This document shows, one piece after another, positions 8,037-15,249 of a DNA stretch of 22,778 nucleotides. Origin of the DNA: Bacteroidia bacterium. Its GTDB lineage: Bacteria > Bacteroidota > Bacteroidia > NS11-12g > UBA955. Location: contig JALQWO010000008.1 in NCBI GenBank assembly GCA_023258655.1, forward strand, positions 1-22,778. Reading direction: 5' to 3'. The notes under the pieces are model-generated. The model saw only the letters and a list, made by a program, of their open reading frames with translations, made no database searches and was not told where the DNA came from. A program made the translations under genes and the position numbers. Position 1 is the stretch's first letter, and the number at the start of each line of letters is the position of its first letter.

Positions 8037-9182
8037 ATGATACGCGTTGGTATTATCGGCGGTGGCCAATTGGGCATGATGACAATCGAAGCGAAATACC
8101 CCAGCTTGCCTGTGGAATTTACCGTTTTGGAGCAATCAACAGATTGTCCCGCGGCCCCCATCGCCAACCATTTCATCCAAGGAAACCTAAAAAACGCTGA
8201 AGATATTCGCAGCCTCGCCAATCATTCCGATGTCATTACTTGGGAAATTGAACACATCGATGTGGATGCACTTGTCCAGCTCGAAAAAGAGGGAAAAACC
8301 ATCATTCCCAGACCCTCCGTCCTACAGATTATCCAAGACAAAGGCATACAAAAACAATTTTTCGCCCAACACGATATCCCCACTGCTCCATTCACACTTT
8401 GTAGCGCCGAAGAAATCACCCCAGAATTGCTCAGTCAATTTCCCGGGGATACTGTAGTAATCAAAACCCGCAAAGGGGGCTACGACGGCAAAGGTGTGAC
8501 CATACTCAGCAAATCAGATGCACTAAACAACAACCCCTTCAGTGGAGACGTCCTCATCGAGTCTTTTGTGCCCAACGCCCTAGAAATTGCAGTCATCGTG
8601 GCCATAGCTCAAGATGGTGATTTTGCTGTTTATCCAGCCATCGAAATGTATTTCAACCCCCAAAGTAATTTGGTGGAATTCCTATTCTCACCGGCCCGTA
8701 TTGCCAAGGAATTGGAACAAAAAATCCAAACGATCGGACGTCAATGCGTACAAAAACTCAACTCGCCCGGACTTTTCGCCGTGGAACTCTTCCTCACAGA
8801 AAATCAAGAAATTTGGGTAAATGAAATCGCCCCGAGGCCCCATAACAGTGGTCACCATACCATTGAAGGCTCCCATTGCAGTCAGTTTGAACAATTCCTG
8901 CGCATCTTAACAGGTGCCCCCCTCGGCGACCCTTCACTCATTCATCCATCGGCCATGATTAATATTGTTGGGCCAGCTGACTTATCGGGCGACTATCAAT
9001 TGGCAAACGAAGCCAACATCACCCAAAACGGCGATGTGTTTATCCATATGTACCGGAAGTCCGAAACACGACCTAACCGAAAACTTGGACATGCAACCGT
9101 CATCGCGCCAACACTTGAAGCATTGCTTGTTCGCGCTGAAGAAGTAAAAAAACAATTAATGATCGTGGCCAAATCGTATTGA
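8037..9182 (+). CDS. purK: 5-(carboxyamino)imidazole ribonucleotide synthase
   Basis: This 381-residue ATP-grasp enzyme of cytosolic de novo purine synthesis converts AIR plus bicarbonate and ATP to N5-CAIR. Evidence in order: the N-terminal dinucleotide-like motif RVGIIGGGQLGMM (residues 2-14); DVITWEIEHID; the ATP-grasp loop VVIKTRKGGYDGKGV; VLIESFVP with a following acidic residue; LFAVELFLTENQEIWVNEIAPRPHNSGHHTIE, which holds the metal-binding Glu and Asn residues; and a C-terminal domain ending in LGHATV. Length is normal for PurK. The frame is open for 43 codons further upstream, but the PurK fold starts at MIRVGII and the promoter box lies between, so ATG 8037 is the start. A purF-type gene is close by on the other strand, with frr between; purE is not in the window. 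Confidence 0.95.
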   Translation: MIRVGIIGGGQLGMMTIEAKYPSLPVEFTVLEQSTDCPAAPIANHFIQGNLKNAEDIRSLANHSDVITWEIEHIDVDALVQLEKEGKTIIPRPSVLQIIQDKGIQKQFFAQHDIPTAPFTLCSAEEITPELLSQFPGDTVVIKTRKGGYDGKGVTILSKSDALNNNPFSGDVLIESFVPNALEIAVIVAIAQDGDFAVYPAIEMYFNPQSNLVEFLFSPARIAKELEQKIQTIGRQCVQKLNSPGLFAVELFLTENQEIWVNEIAPRPHNSGHHTIEGSHCSQFEQFLRILTGAPLGDPSLIHPSAMINIVGPADLSGDYQLANEANITQNGDVFIHMYRKSETRPNRKLGHATVIAPTLEALLVRAEEVKKQLMIVAKSY

Positions 9183-9195
9183 CCGCAATCAAGGG

Positions 9196-9756
9196 TCACA
9201 CGGTGAGAATTTCTTTCTCCTTGCCCTCAAACAAATCGTCCGTTTTCTTGATATAACTATCAATCAACTTCTGTACCCGCTCTTCGCCCGCTTTGGCATC
9301 GTCCTCACTCAATCCGTCTTTCTGTAACTTTTTGATGCGCTCGTTGGCGTCCTTGCGATAATTTCGAATACCGATTTTGGAATTCTCTGCCTCCGATTTC
9401 GCACGTTTTACCAACTCTTTTCTCCGCTCCTCGGTCACGGGTGGAATGCTGATGCGAATCATCTCGCCATCGTTTTGTGGTGCAAAACCCAAATTGGAAT
9501 TGATGATGGCCGTTTCAATGGGTCTAATCAACCCTTTGTCCCATGGTTGAATGGCCAGCGTACGTGAATCAGGTGTATTGACGTTTGCCACCTGGGCCAA
9601 AGGCGTCAGAGCTCCATAGTATTCTACCATCACACTCTCCAACATTGCCGGACTGGCCTTTCCCGCGCGGATGCGTGAAAATTCCGTAGCCGTATGTTGT
9701 AAGTTCTTTTCGAGTTGCTCCTGCAATTGCGATATCACATCGTTCAAAGTGCTCAT
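9196..9756 (-). CDS. frr: ribosome recycling factor
   Basis: This 186-residue protein has the normal RRF length. It acts in the cytosol with EF-G to split the post-termination 70S complex. Hallmarks are the N-terminal helix ending FSRIRAGKASPAMLESVMVEYYGA, the domain II segment PLAQVANVNTPDSRTLAIQPWD, NSNLGFAPQNDGEMIRISIPPVTEERRKEL, and the C-terminal helix with RNYRKDANERIKKL. In many bacteria frr follows pyrH; here it lies 50 bases downstream of the purF-type gene instead and could be read from that promoter. A TAAATTCG sequence 14 bases before the ATG is a one-mismatch -7 box. Its stop is 13 bases from the convergent purK stop. Confidence 0.97.
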   Translation of the reverse strand: MSTLNDVISQLQEQLEKNLQHTATEFSRIRAGKASPAMLESVMVEYYGALTPLAQVANVNTPDSRTLAIQPWDKGLIRPIETAIINSNLGFAPQNDGEMIRISIPPVTEERRKELVKRAKSEAENSKIGIRNYRKDANERIKKLQKDGLSEDDAKAGEERVQKLIDSYIKKTDDLFEGKEKEILTV

Positions 9757-9806
9757 ATCAGTTTATTCAGCGAATTTACAATTTATTCTGTGCGATTTCC
9801 AAGCCA

Positions 9807-11699
9807 TCAGTAGGCGCGTTCCTTGCGACCTTCCATGTAATAAACATAAGACCTGTTCGCTACTTGATTTCCGCCGGGAGTTGGATAATTACCCGTAAAA
9901 TACCAATCTCCTTTGTCGCCCGGACATGCTTCGTGAAGATTGTCCACCGTTTGGAACAAAATGTCAAATTCAGCCCTCAAGTCTTGAGGCTTCAACATTT
10001 CAGCAATTTTTTTACTCACCTCTGCGTCGGTAAGGGGAGCATAAATGTCTTGAACCACACAACGCTGTTCACTGCCTGGTTTCGCCAACTCCCGCTTTGC
10101 CGCTTCATAGGTTTCTTCCAACAGGTGCGATAACCCTTTGTCCTTCAGCAACTCCACCGCAGCAGCAAAAGCGGCAAAATCACCCATCCTACTCATATCT
10201 ATGCCATAGCAGTCCGGATAACGAATTTGCGGTGCCGAACTCACCAAAATGATGCGCTTCGGTTCCAATCGATCCAAAATCCGCAGAATACTGCGCTTCA
10301 ACGTGGTCCCACGAACTACACTATCGTCCATGATCACCAAAGTATCATTCCAACTCTTCACAACCCCATAGGTGATGTCGTACACGTGACCCACCAAATC
10401 ATCGCGGTCAGAGTCATTGGTGATAAACGTGCGCATTTTCACGTCTTTGACCAAAATCTTTTCACGGCGCGGTCGCCAGCTCAAAATTTCTTTGACCTTT
10501 TCAGGCTCCTTCTGCACATCGATTTTTGACAATGCCTCCGCTTGTAAATCTCGCCTAATTTCATGAATGCCATCAATCAACCCATAAAAACTAGTCGCTG
10601 CCGTGTTGGGGACATAACTGAAAACCGTATTGACAAGGTCATTACCCAACAAAGACATTACCGGCTTGGCCAACAGTCTCCCCAATTCTTTGCGCTCATG
10701 GTAAATGGCTTGATCGTTACCCCGACTGAAATAAATTCGCTCAAAACTGCAGCTCATGCGTTCCGTAGGCGGGATAATGTTCACTTCTTCCACGTGACCA
10801 TTTTTGCGCACCAACAACGCATTGCCCGGACCCAATTCCTGCACGTCCTCAGGGTAAATGTTGAACGCCGTTTGTATCGCCGCGCGCTCACTCGCCACCA
10901 CAACCACTTCATCGTCGATGTAGTAGTGCGAAGGACGTATCCCTGCCGGATCGCGAATGATAAACGCATCGCCGTGACCCAACATCCCAATCATGTTATA
11001 TCCGCCATCCACGTTTTTGAAACTGCGCTTCAAAATGTTGGTTAACGATATTTCCTCTTTAATTTTCTCGGTAATCTCTAAATTGGTAAATCCCTGGGCC
11101 TTGAGAACACCAAACAAACGCTGGTTTTCCTCGTCGATGAAATGACCAATCTTCTCCAACATCAACACATTATCGCTCTTCTCTTTCGGCTGTTGACCCA
11201 ACTCAATTAAGGCATTAAACAACTCATCTGTATTGGTAATGTTGTAATTGCCCGCCAACATCAGGTTTCGCGCCATCCAGTTATTCTGTCGAAGAAAAGG
11301 ATGTATATTCTCAATGCTGTTCCCACCATATGTGCCATAACGAAGATGCCCCAACAGCATTTCACCGGCATAAGGATAATGCTTCCTGAGATAATCCGCA
11401 TCTTGTCGAAATTCTTTGGGGATTTCATTCAAAGCAGCGCCAATTTCTTCGAAAATATCGGTTAAGGCTGTTTTGCTAGCACTGCGTTTTCGGGCCAAAT
11501 AACGCGCTCCATATTCTGGATTCAATTTCACCACACCCATCCCCGCTCCATCCTGGCCGCGATTCAATTGTTTGGTCATTAGGTATTGTAGCTTGGCCAA
11601 GCCATACCAAAAGGTGCCATACTTTTCCTGGTAATACTCCAACGGTTTTCTCAACCGAATGAAAGCAACACCACATTCATGTTTTATCGCGTCACTCAT
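9807..11699 (-). CDS. purF: amidophosphoribosyltransferase, long Bacteroidota-type
   Basis: This 630-residue enzyme is of the PurF class, which transfers glutamine amide nitrogen to PRPP to make 5-phosphoribosylamine, the first committed step of purine synthesis. The N-terminal Ntn glutaminase has Cys9 (KHECGVAF), RGQDGAG (47-53), GHLRYGTYG (117-125) and GGYNMIGMLGHGD. The C-terminal phosphoribosyltransferase has the PRPP loop VIMDDSVVRGTTL (455-467) and APQIRYPDCYGID. It is about 130 residues longer than ordinary PurF, mainly from an insertion around 170-225 and a C-terminal extension. Eight residues precede Cys9, so an active Ntn enzyme needs propeptide removal. Many Bacteroidota carry this long form, sometimes beside a standard PurF, so this may not be the main purine enzyme. 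frr follows. Confidence 0.88.
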   Translation of the reverse strand: MSDAIKHECGVAFIRLRKPLEYYQEKYGTFWYGLAKLQYLMTKQLNRGQDGAGMGVVKLNPEYGARYLARKRSASKTALTDIFEEIGAALNEIPKEFRQDADYLRKHYPYAGEMLLGHLRYGTYGGNSIENIHPFLRQNNWMARNLMLAGNYNITNTDELFNALIELGQQPKEKSDNVLMLEKIGHFIDEENQRLFGVLKAQGFTNLEITEKIKEEISLTNILKRSFKNVDGGYNMIGMLGHGDAFIIRDPAGIRPSHYYIDDEVVVVASERAAIQTAFNIYPEDVQELGPGNALLVRKNGHVEEVNIIPPTERMSCSFERIYFSRGNDQAIYHERKELGRLLAKPVMSLLGNDLVNTVFSYVPNTAATSFYGLIDGIHEIRRDLQAEALSKIDVQKEPEKVKEILSWRPRREKILVKDVKMRTFITNDSDRDDLVGHVYDITYGVVKSWNDTLVIMDDSVVRGTTLKRSILRILDRLEPKRIILVSSAPQIRYPDCYGIDMSRMGDFAAFAAAVELLKDKGLSHLLEETYEAAKRELAKPGSEQRCVVQDIYAPLTDAEVSKKIAEMLKPQDLRAEFDILFQTVDNLHEACPGDKGDWYFTGNYPTPGGNQVANRSYVYYMEGRKERAY

Positions 11700-11712
11700 G
11701 GAAGTTGTAGGG

Positions 11713-11720
11713 CAAAGTTA
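11713..11720 (-). promoter_or_regulatory. -7 promoter box TAACTTTG for the purF-type gene
   Basis: This exact TAnnTTTG match on the minus strand lies 13 bases before the ATG at 11699. The transcript would have a leader of only about 7-8 bases, with no room for a structured purine leader or riboswitch. Confidence 0.55.
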
Positions 11721-11818
11721 CATGATTCGAGGCGATGAACTTTTAGTAAAAATCGCAAAAATTGAGTGGCTGTATCGTGGATATGACGAATGACATGAAA
11801 AAATGCGATGCAAAGATT

Positions 11819-11826
11819 TACTTTTG
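11819..11826 (+). promoter_or_regulatory. candidate -7 promoter box TACTTTTG for the 3-hydroxyanthranilate dioxygenase gene
   Basis: This TAnnTTTG match lies 42 bases before the ATG at 11869 in the 170-base divergent region shared with the purF-type gene. I saw nothing else in that region: no long inverted repeat and no small gene I would defend. The longer leader makes this box less certain than the others. Confidence 0.4.
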
Positions 11827-11868
11827 TGTGGTGTCGAAGTCATTTCGCACCCCAAATACCCAAAGATC

Positions 11869-12387
11869 ATGGAAATTCGCAAGCCTTTTAATCTACAAGC
11901 CTGGATTGCCGAAAACCGGCATTTGCTCAAACCCCCTGTCGCCAACAAAAACCTGTACCCCGAGGGTGGTGATTATATCGTAATGATTGTGGGCGGTCCC
12001 AATGCTCGCCGTGATTATCACTATAATGAAACAGAAGAATTGTTTTATCAATTGGAGGGTGAAATCACCGTGAAAACACAGCAAAATGGACAACGTGTAG
12101 ATGTGAAACTCGGTCCCGGTGATATGTTCTTGCTTCCCGCAGGCATACCTCACAGTCCTGGCAGAACGGAAGGTTCCATCGGCTTGGTCATTGAACGAGT
12201 TCGTGCCGGAAAAGGATTCACCGATGGATTGTTGTGGTTCTGTGAAAACTGCAACAACAAGTTACACGAAGCCTATTTTGAGCTCAAAAATATCGAAACA
12301 GATTTCTTGAAACACTTCAATGAATATTATGATTCAGAAGAGCTCCGCACTTGTAAAGAGTGTGGCGAAGTGATGCCAAGGCCCTAA
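11869..12387 (+). CDS. nbaC: 3-hydroxyanthranilate 3,4-dioxygenase
   Basis: This 172-residue cupin enzyme opens the ring of 3-hydroxyanthranilate to 2-amino-3-carboxymuconate semialdehyde, the branch point to quinolinate (NAD) or to complete tryptophan catabolism. Catalytic iron ligands are visible at the positions known from the characterised bacterial enzyme: His51 (DYHYNETEE), Glu57 and His95 (PAGIPHSPGR); Arg47 and Arg99 bind substrate, as does the Glu in LVIERVR. The second, rubredoxin-like Fe(Cys)4 site of the bacterial form is complete: Cys125/Cys128 (FCENC) and Cys162/Cys165 (CKECG). The frame is open 22 codons upstream, but family proteins begin at the MEIRKPFNLQAW-type start. haaO is a synonym. 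No kynureninase or kynurenine monooxygenase gene is in the window, so the pathway is scattered or lies elsewhere. Confidence 0.95.
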   Translation: MEIRKPFNLQAWIAENRHLLKPPVANKNLYPEGGDYIVMIVGGPNARRDYHYNETEELFYQLEGEITVKTQQNGQRVDVKLGPGDMFLLPAGIPHSPGRTEGSIGLVIERVRAGKGFTDGLLWFCENCNNKLHEAYFELKNIETDFLKHFNEYYDSEELRTCKECGEVMPRP

Positions 12388-12398
12388 ACCTACAACCA

Positions 12399-13304
12399 TT
12401 ATTTTTCCAATCCCATCAAGGCAAGACCCTCCTCAAAACTATGGGGTTGATAGCCCATGGTTCTTACCGCTTTGGTGATGTCTAATCCCGTGATGGGCGG
12501 ACGTTTTGCCGGCTGATTCAACGTACTGCTGTCTACACGATTGATACAATCTGTGGAATAACCATAGAATTTAGCCACCCGTTCCACCAATTCAATCACA
12601 CTCATATAATCCTTTCCCGCAATGTTATAAATGCCCTGCGCCCGCTGCGCGGCCGCCAAAAAACAACCCATGGCCAAATCCTCCGCCAACGTGGGCGTGC
12701 GAAACTGGTCTGTAACCACATTGGCCGATTTCTGCTGTTTCAATGTGCCATGCGCCCACAATACAATGTTGGTTCTGCTCATGTCGGCCACCTTTCCATA
12801 CACCAATACCGTGCGCAAAATGCTGTAACTGTTCGCAAATTCCATCACGCGCTTTTCGCCCTCCAACTTACTCCAACCATAATAACTCAACGGATTCGCC
12901 GCATCTTCCTCCTTGTACATCGGTTTGGTGCCATCGAAAATGAAATCCGTGCTCACATGCACCAAATGAAATCCCAACTTAGTGCTCAACCGAGCGAGGT
13001 TTTCTACTGCTGTTACGTTCAATGCCACACATTCGTCGCGTTTAAACTCGCAATCATCGACTTGTGTCATAGCCGCCGTGTGAATCACCACATCAGGTAA
13101 CTCACCCAATAACAGAGAATCCATGGCTTCCCCATCAGTGATATCCAACGTCTGATAACGATACCCCTCCACCACCGGATGTCGATTGCCCCCAGCCCCA
13201 GTGGCCAATAAATCACAATCGGGCTGCTGTAAAAATAAATCCGTGAGCTTCTGTCCCAACAACCCATTGCTACCCGTTACCAATACCTTCGTTTTGTTTG
13301 TCAT
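12399..13304 (-). CDS. RmlD-like SDR-family NAD(P)-dependent sugar-nucleotide reductase/epimerase
   Basis: This 301-residue extended short-chain dehydrogenase/reductase has the nucleotide-binding motif VLVTGSNGLLGQKL near the N-terminus, DVVIHTAAMTQVDDCE, the catalytic Ser/Thr region LVHVSTDFIFDG, and the YxxxK pair in SYYGWSKLEGE. These fit RmlD_sub_bind proteins such as dTDP-4-dehydrorhamnose reductase. It stands alone, without rmlA, rmlB or rmlC, so the rhamnose assignment is not secure; it may act on another nucleotide sugar or small metabolite. The start MTNKTKVLVTG at 13304 puts the Rossmann motif at the normal distance; the frame extends 20 codons upstream with an atypical Trp-rich sequence that I reject. 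Its stop is 11 bases from the stop of the convergent dioxygenase gene. Confidence 0.82.
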   Translation of the reverse strand: MTNKTKVLVTGSNGLLGQKLTDLFLQQPDCDLLATGAGGNRHPVVEGYRYQTLDITDGEAMDSLLLGELPDVVIHTAAMTQVDDCEFKRDECVALNVTAVENLARLSTKLGFHLVHVSTDFIFDGTKPMYKEEDAANPLSYYGWSKLEGEKRVMEFANSYSILRTVLVYGKVADMSRTNIVLWAHGTLKQQKSANVVTDQFRTPTLAEDLAMGCFLAAAQRAQGIYNIAGKDYMSVIELVERVAKFYGYSTDCINRVDSSTLNQPAKRPPITGLDITKAVRTMGYQPHSFEEGLALMGLEK

Positions 13305-13384
13305 GGCGATAAATCCACACAAAAATCTAACTTCCCATCCCAACCACCAAACCCGATTACCCACAGAAACTCGGGAATTAGCCG

Positions 13385-13392
13385 TATTTTTG
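13385..13392 (+). promoter_or_regulatory. -7 promoter box TATTTTTG for the FAH-family gene
   Basis: This TAnnTTTG match ends 4 bases before the ATG at 13397, identical in spacing to the purK and DUF4197 promoters. The predicted transcript starts essentially at the start codon. No good -33 TTTG was seen upstream. Confidence 0.6.
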
Positions 13393-13396
13393 TAGT

Positions 13397-14416
13397 ATGA
13401 AATTGGTCACCTTCAAAACCGATGGTCAACCCCAAACTGGGATCTTGGTAAATGCCAACATCTATCCCCTTCACACCATTCAGCCCGCCATCGCCAACAA
13501 TATGCGCGATATGCTCAATGATTGGGAAAATCAAAGCGCCCTCGCCAAAACCGTTGAGGCAGAAATTCTAGGCGGACATCATAGCCACTTGGCTGTGACC
13601 TGTTCTGATGATATTTTGTTGGCACCCGTGCCACAACCCACCAGCTGCAGAGATGGTTACGCCTTCCGTCAACACGTGGCCGCCGCCAGAAGAAATCGCG
13701 GCGTTCCCATGATCCCCGAATTCGATCAATACCCCATTTTCTACTTTACCAACCACAAGGCCATCCAAGGTCCCGGAGAAATCCCCTGCATGCCCGACCA
13801 CTTCGAAAAATTGGATTTCGAACTCGAAGCAGCCGTTGTGCTAGGTAAACACGGCAGAAACGTAAAAGCCGAAGACGCCGACCAATACATCGCGGGATAC
13901 ATGATCATGAACGACATGAGCGCCAGACGTCTCCAAATGGAAGAGATGTTGCTCAACCTCGGCCCCGCAAAAGGCAAAGACTTTAGCACTGTTATCGGTC
14001 CTTGGCTCGTTACACCAGATGAACTCGAGCCCTATAAAATCCCCGCAAAACCCGGACACATTGGCCACGCATACAACCTCAACATGAAATGTTGGGTGAA
14101 TGGCATCCAAGTGAGCGAAGGGAGCGTGGGCGACATGGATTGGACCTTTGCTGAAATCATTGAACGATGCGCTTACGGCGCCGATATCTTCCCTGGTGAT
14201 GTAATTGGTAGTGGTACCGTGGGCACTGGTTGCTTTCTGGAGTTGAATGGAACCGGAAAACTTAACAACCCCCAATACAAAGAACAATGGCTTCAATCAG
14301 GCGATGTCGTGGAAATGGAAATCACCGGCTTGGGCCACCTGAGCAATACCATCGTTTCAGAAGACAGTAACTTTAGCATACTTGCCCTCAAAAAAGCGGC
14401 AGCAGAAAACGCCTAA
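13397..14416 (+). CDS. fumarylacetoacetate hydrolase family protein
   Basis: This 339-residue FAH-fold hydrolase cleaves a C-C bond in 4-fumarylacetoacetate-like acylpyruvates. The metal-binding pattern is visible: DFELEAAVVLGK carries the paired Glu residues, and MIMNDMSARR carries the Asp, with FYFTNHKAIQGPGE before and IGSGTVGTGC and GDVVEMEITGLG after. Its length and wide spacing are closer to the long FAH proteins of tyrosine (homogentisate) catabolism than to the 200-280-residue acylpyruvases, but the substrate is inferred. Homogentisate dioxygenase and 4-hydroxyphenylpyruvate dioxygenase are not present nearby. The start is fixed by family alignment (MKLVTFKTD) and by a -7 box 4 bases upstream. 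The AIM24-type gene follows after 38 bases and may be co-transcribed. Confidence 0.88.
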   Translation: MKLVTFKTDGQPQTGILVNANIYPLHTIQPAIANNMRDMLNDWENQSALAKTVEAEILGGHHSHLAVTCSDDILLAPVPQPTSCRDGYAFRQHVAAARRNRGVPMIPEFDQYPIFYFTNHKAIQGPGEIPCMPDHFEKLDFELEAAVVLGKHGRNVKAEDADQYIAGYMIMNDMSARRLQMEEMLLNLGPAKGKDFSTVIGPWLVTPDELEPYKIPAKPGHIGHAYNLNMKCWVNGIQVSEGSVGDMDWTFAEIIERCAYGADIFPGDVIGSGTVGTGCFLELNGTGKLNNPQYKEQWLQSGDVVEMEITGLGHLSNTIVSEDSNFSILALKKAAAENA

Positions 14417-14454
14417 CCCCATTAACAGACAATCAATCCAATATTTTAAACGCA

Positions 14455-15249
14455 ATGAGAAGCAATCACGAAATAGACTATCGCATCTTCGGTGAAGAAA
14501 TGCAATGTGTTGAAATTGAACTCGATCCCCAAGAAACCGTCATGGCCGAAAGTGGCAGTTTCATGTTCATGGATGATGGCATCGAAATGGAAACCATCTT
14601 TGGCGATGGTAGTCAACAAAGTGGTGGGTTCCTTGGCAAACTCATGGGTGCAGGAAAACGACTCCTCACGGGCGAATCCCTCTTCATGACCGCCTTTACA
14701 AACATGGGCTACAACAAAGCCCGCGTTACCTTTGCTGGGCCATACGCAGGTAAAATCATGCCGCTGGATTTGCTACAACTCGGCGGCAAAGTAATCTGTC
14801 AGAAAGATAGCTACCTATGCGCCGCCAAAGGCGTAAGTGTAGGCATTGAATTCCAACGCAAATTGGGCACAGGACTTTTCGGTGGTGAAGGATTCATCAT
14901 GCAAAAATTGGAAGGCGATGGCCTGGCATTTGTGCACGCTGGTGGACATGTCATGGAAAAAGAATTGCGTGCCGGAGAAACCCTGCGGATTGATACCGGA
15001 TGTATCGTTGCTTTTACTGCAGGAATCGACTATGACATCCAAATGGTTCGCGGAGTGAAAAATGCCCTGTTCGGTGGTGAAGGATTGTTCTTTGCCGTAC
15101 TACGAGGTCCCGGTAAAGTTTGGTTACAAAGTTTGCCTGTTTCTCGATTGGCTGGAAAAATATTGAGCTATGCCGCACCCGGAGGCCGAAGAGAGGAAGG
15201 AAGTATTTTGGGCGGACTTGGCAATATCCTTGATGGAGATGGTTTTTAA
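14455..15249 (+). CDS. AIM24 / TIGR00266 family protein
   Basis: This 264-residue soluble beta-rich protein has no signal peptide. It matches the AIM24/TIGR00266 family: the early block ETVMAESGSFMFMDDGIEME, a Gly-rich linker with GFLGKLMGAGKRLLTGESLFMTAFTN, repeated FGGEGF/LFFAVLRGPG elements, and VHAGGHVMEKELRAGETLRID in the second half. The family is widespread; the mitochondrial member affects inner-membrane architecture, but the bacterial function is not established. It lies 38 bases downstream of the FAH-family gene with no clear promoter of its own, so the two probably share a transcript, although no functional link is evident. Its TAA overlaps the TAA of the convergent DUF5916 gene within a TTAA palindrome. 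Confidence 0.9.
   Translation: MRSNHEIDYRIFGEEMQCVEIELDPQETVMAESGSFMFMDDGIEMETIFGDGSQQSGGFLGKLMGAGKRLLTGESLFMTAFTNMGYNKARVTFAGPYAGKIMPLDLLQLGGKVICQKDSYLCAAKGVSVGIEFQRKLGTGLFGGEGFIMQKLEGDGLAFVHAGGHVMEKELRAGETLRIDTGCIVAFTAGIDYDIQMVRGVKNALFGGEGLFFAVLRGPGKVWLQSLPVSRLAGKILSYAAPGGRREEGSILGGLGNILDGDGF

Noticed and set aside
9180..9198. Short inverted repeat TGACC ... GGTCA spanning the purK and frr stops, as a bidirectional terminator
   Set aside because: Only 5 bp with a 9-base loop; three of the pairs follow automatically from both genes ending in TGA, and there is no T-run.
10563..11045. 160-codon open frame on the plus strand inside the purF-type gene
   Set aside because: It is fully antisense to a gene with strong family motifs, is rich in His and Arg as expected for a shadow frame, and has no recognisable domain.
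12632..12659. GC-rich stretch with a GCGGCCGC palindrome in the RmlD-like gene
   Set aside because: It is explained by an Ala/Arg/Gln-rich helix (FLAAAQRAQG) and does not form a long hairpin or match the one in the Fe-S gene.
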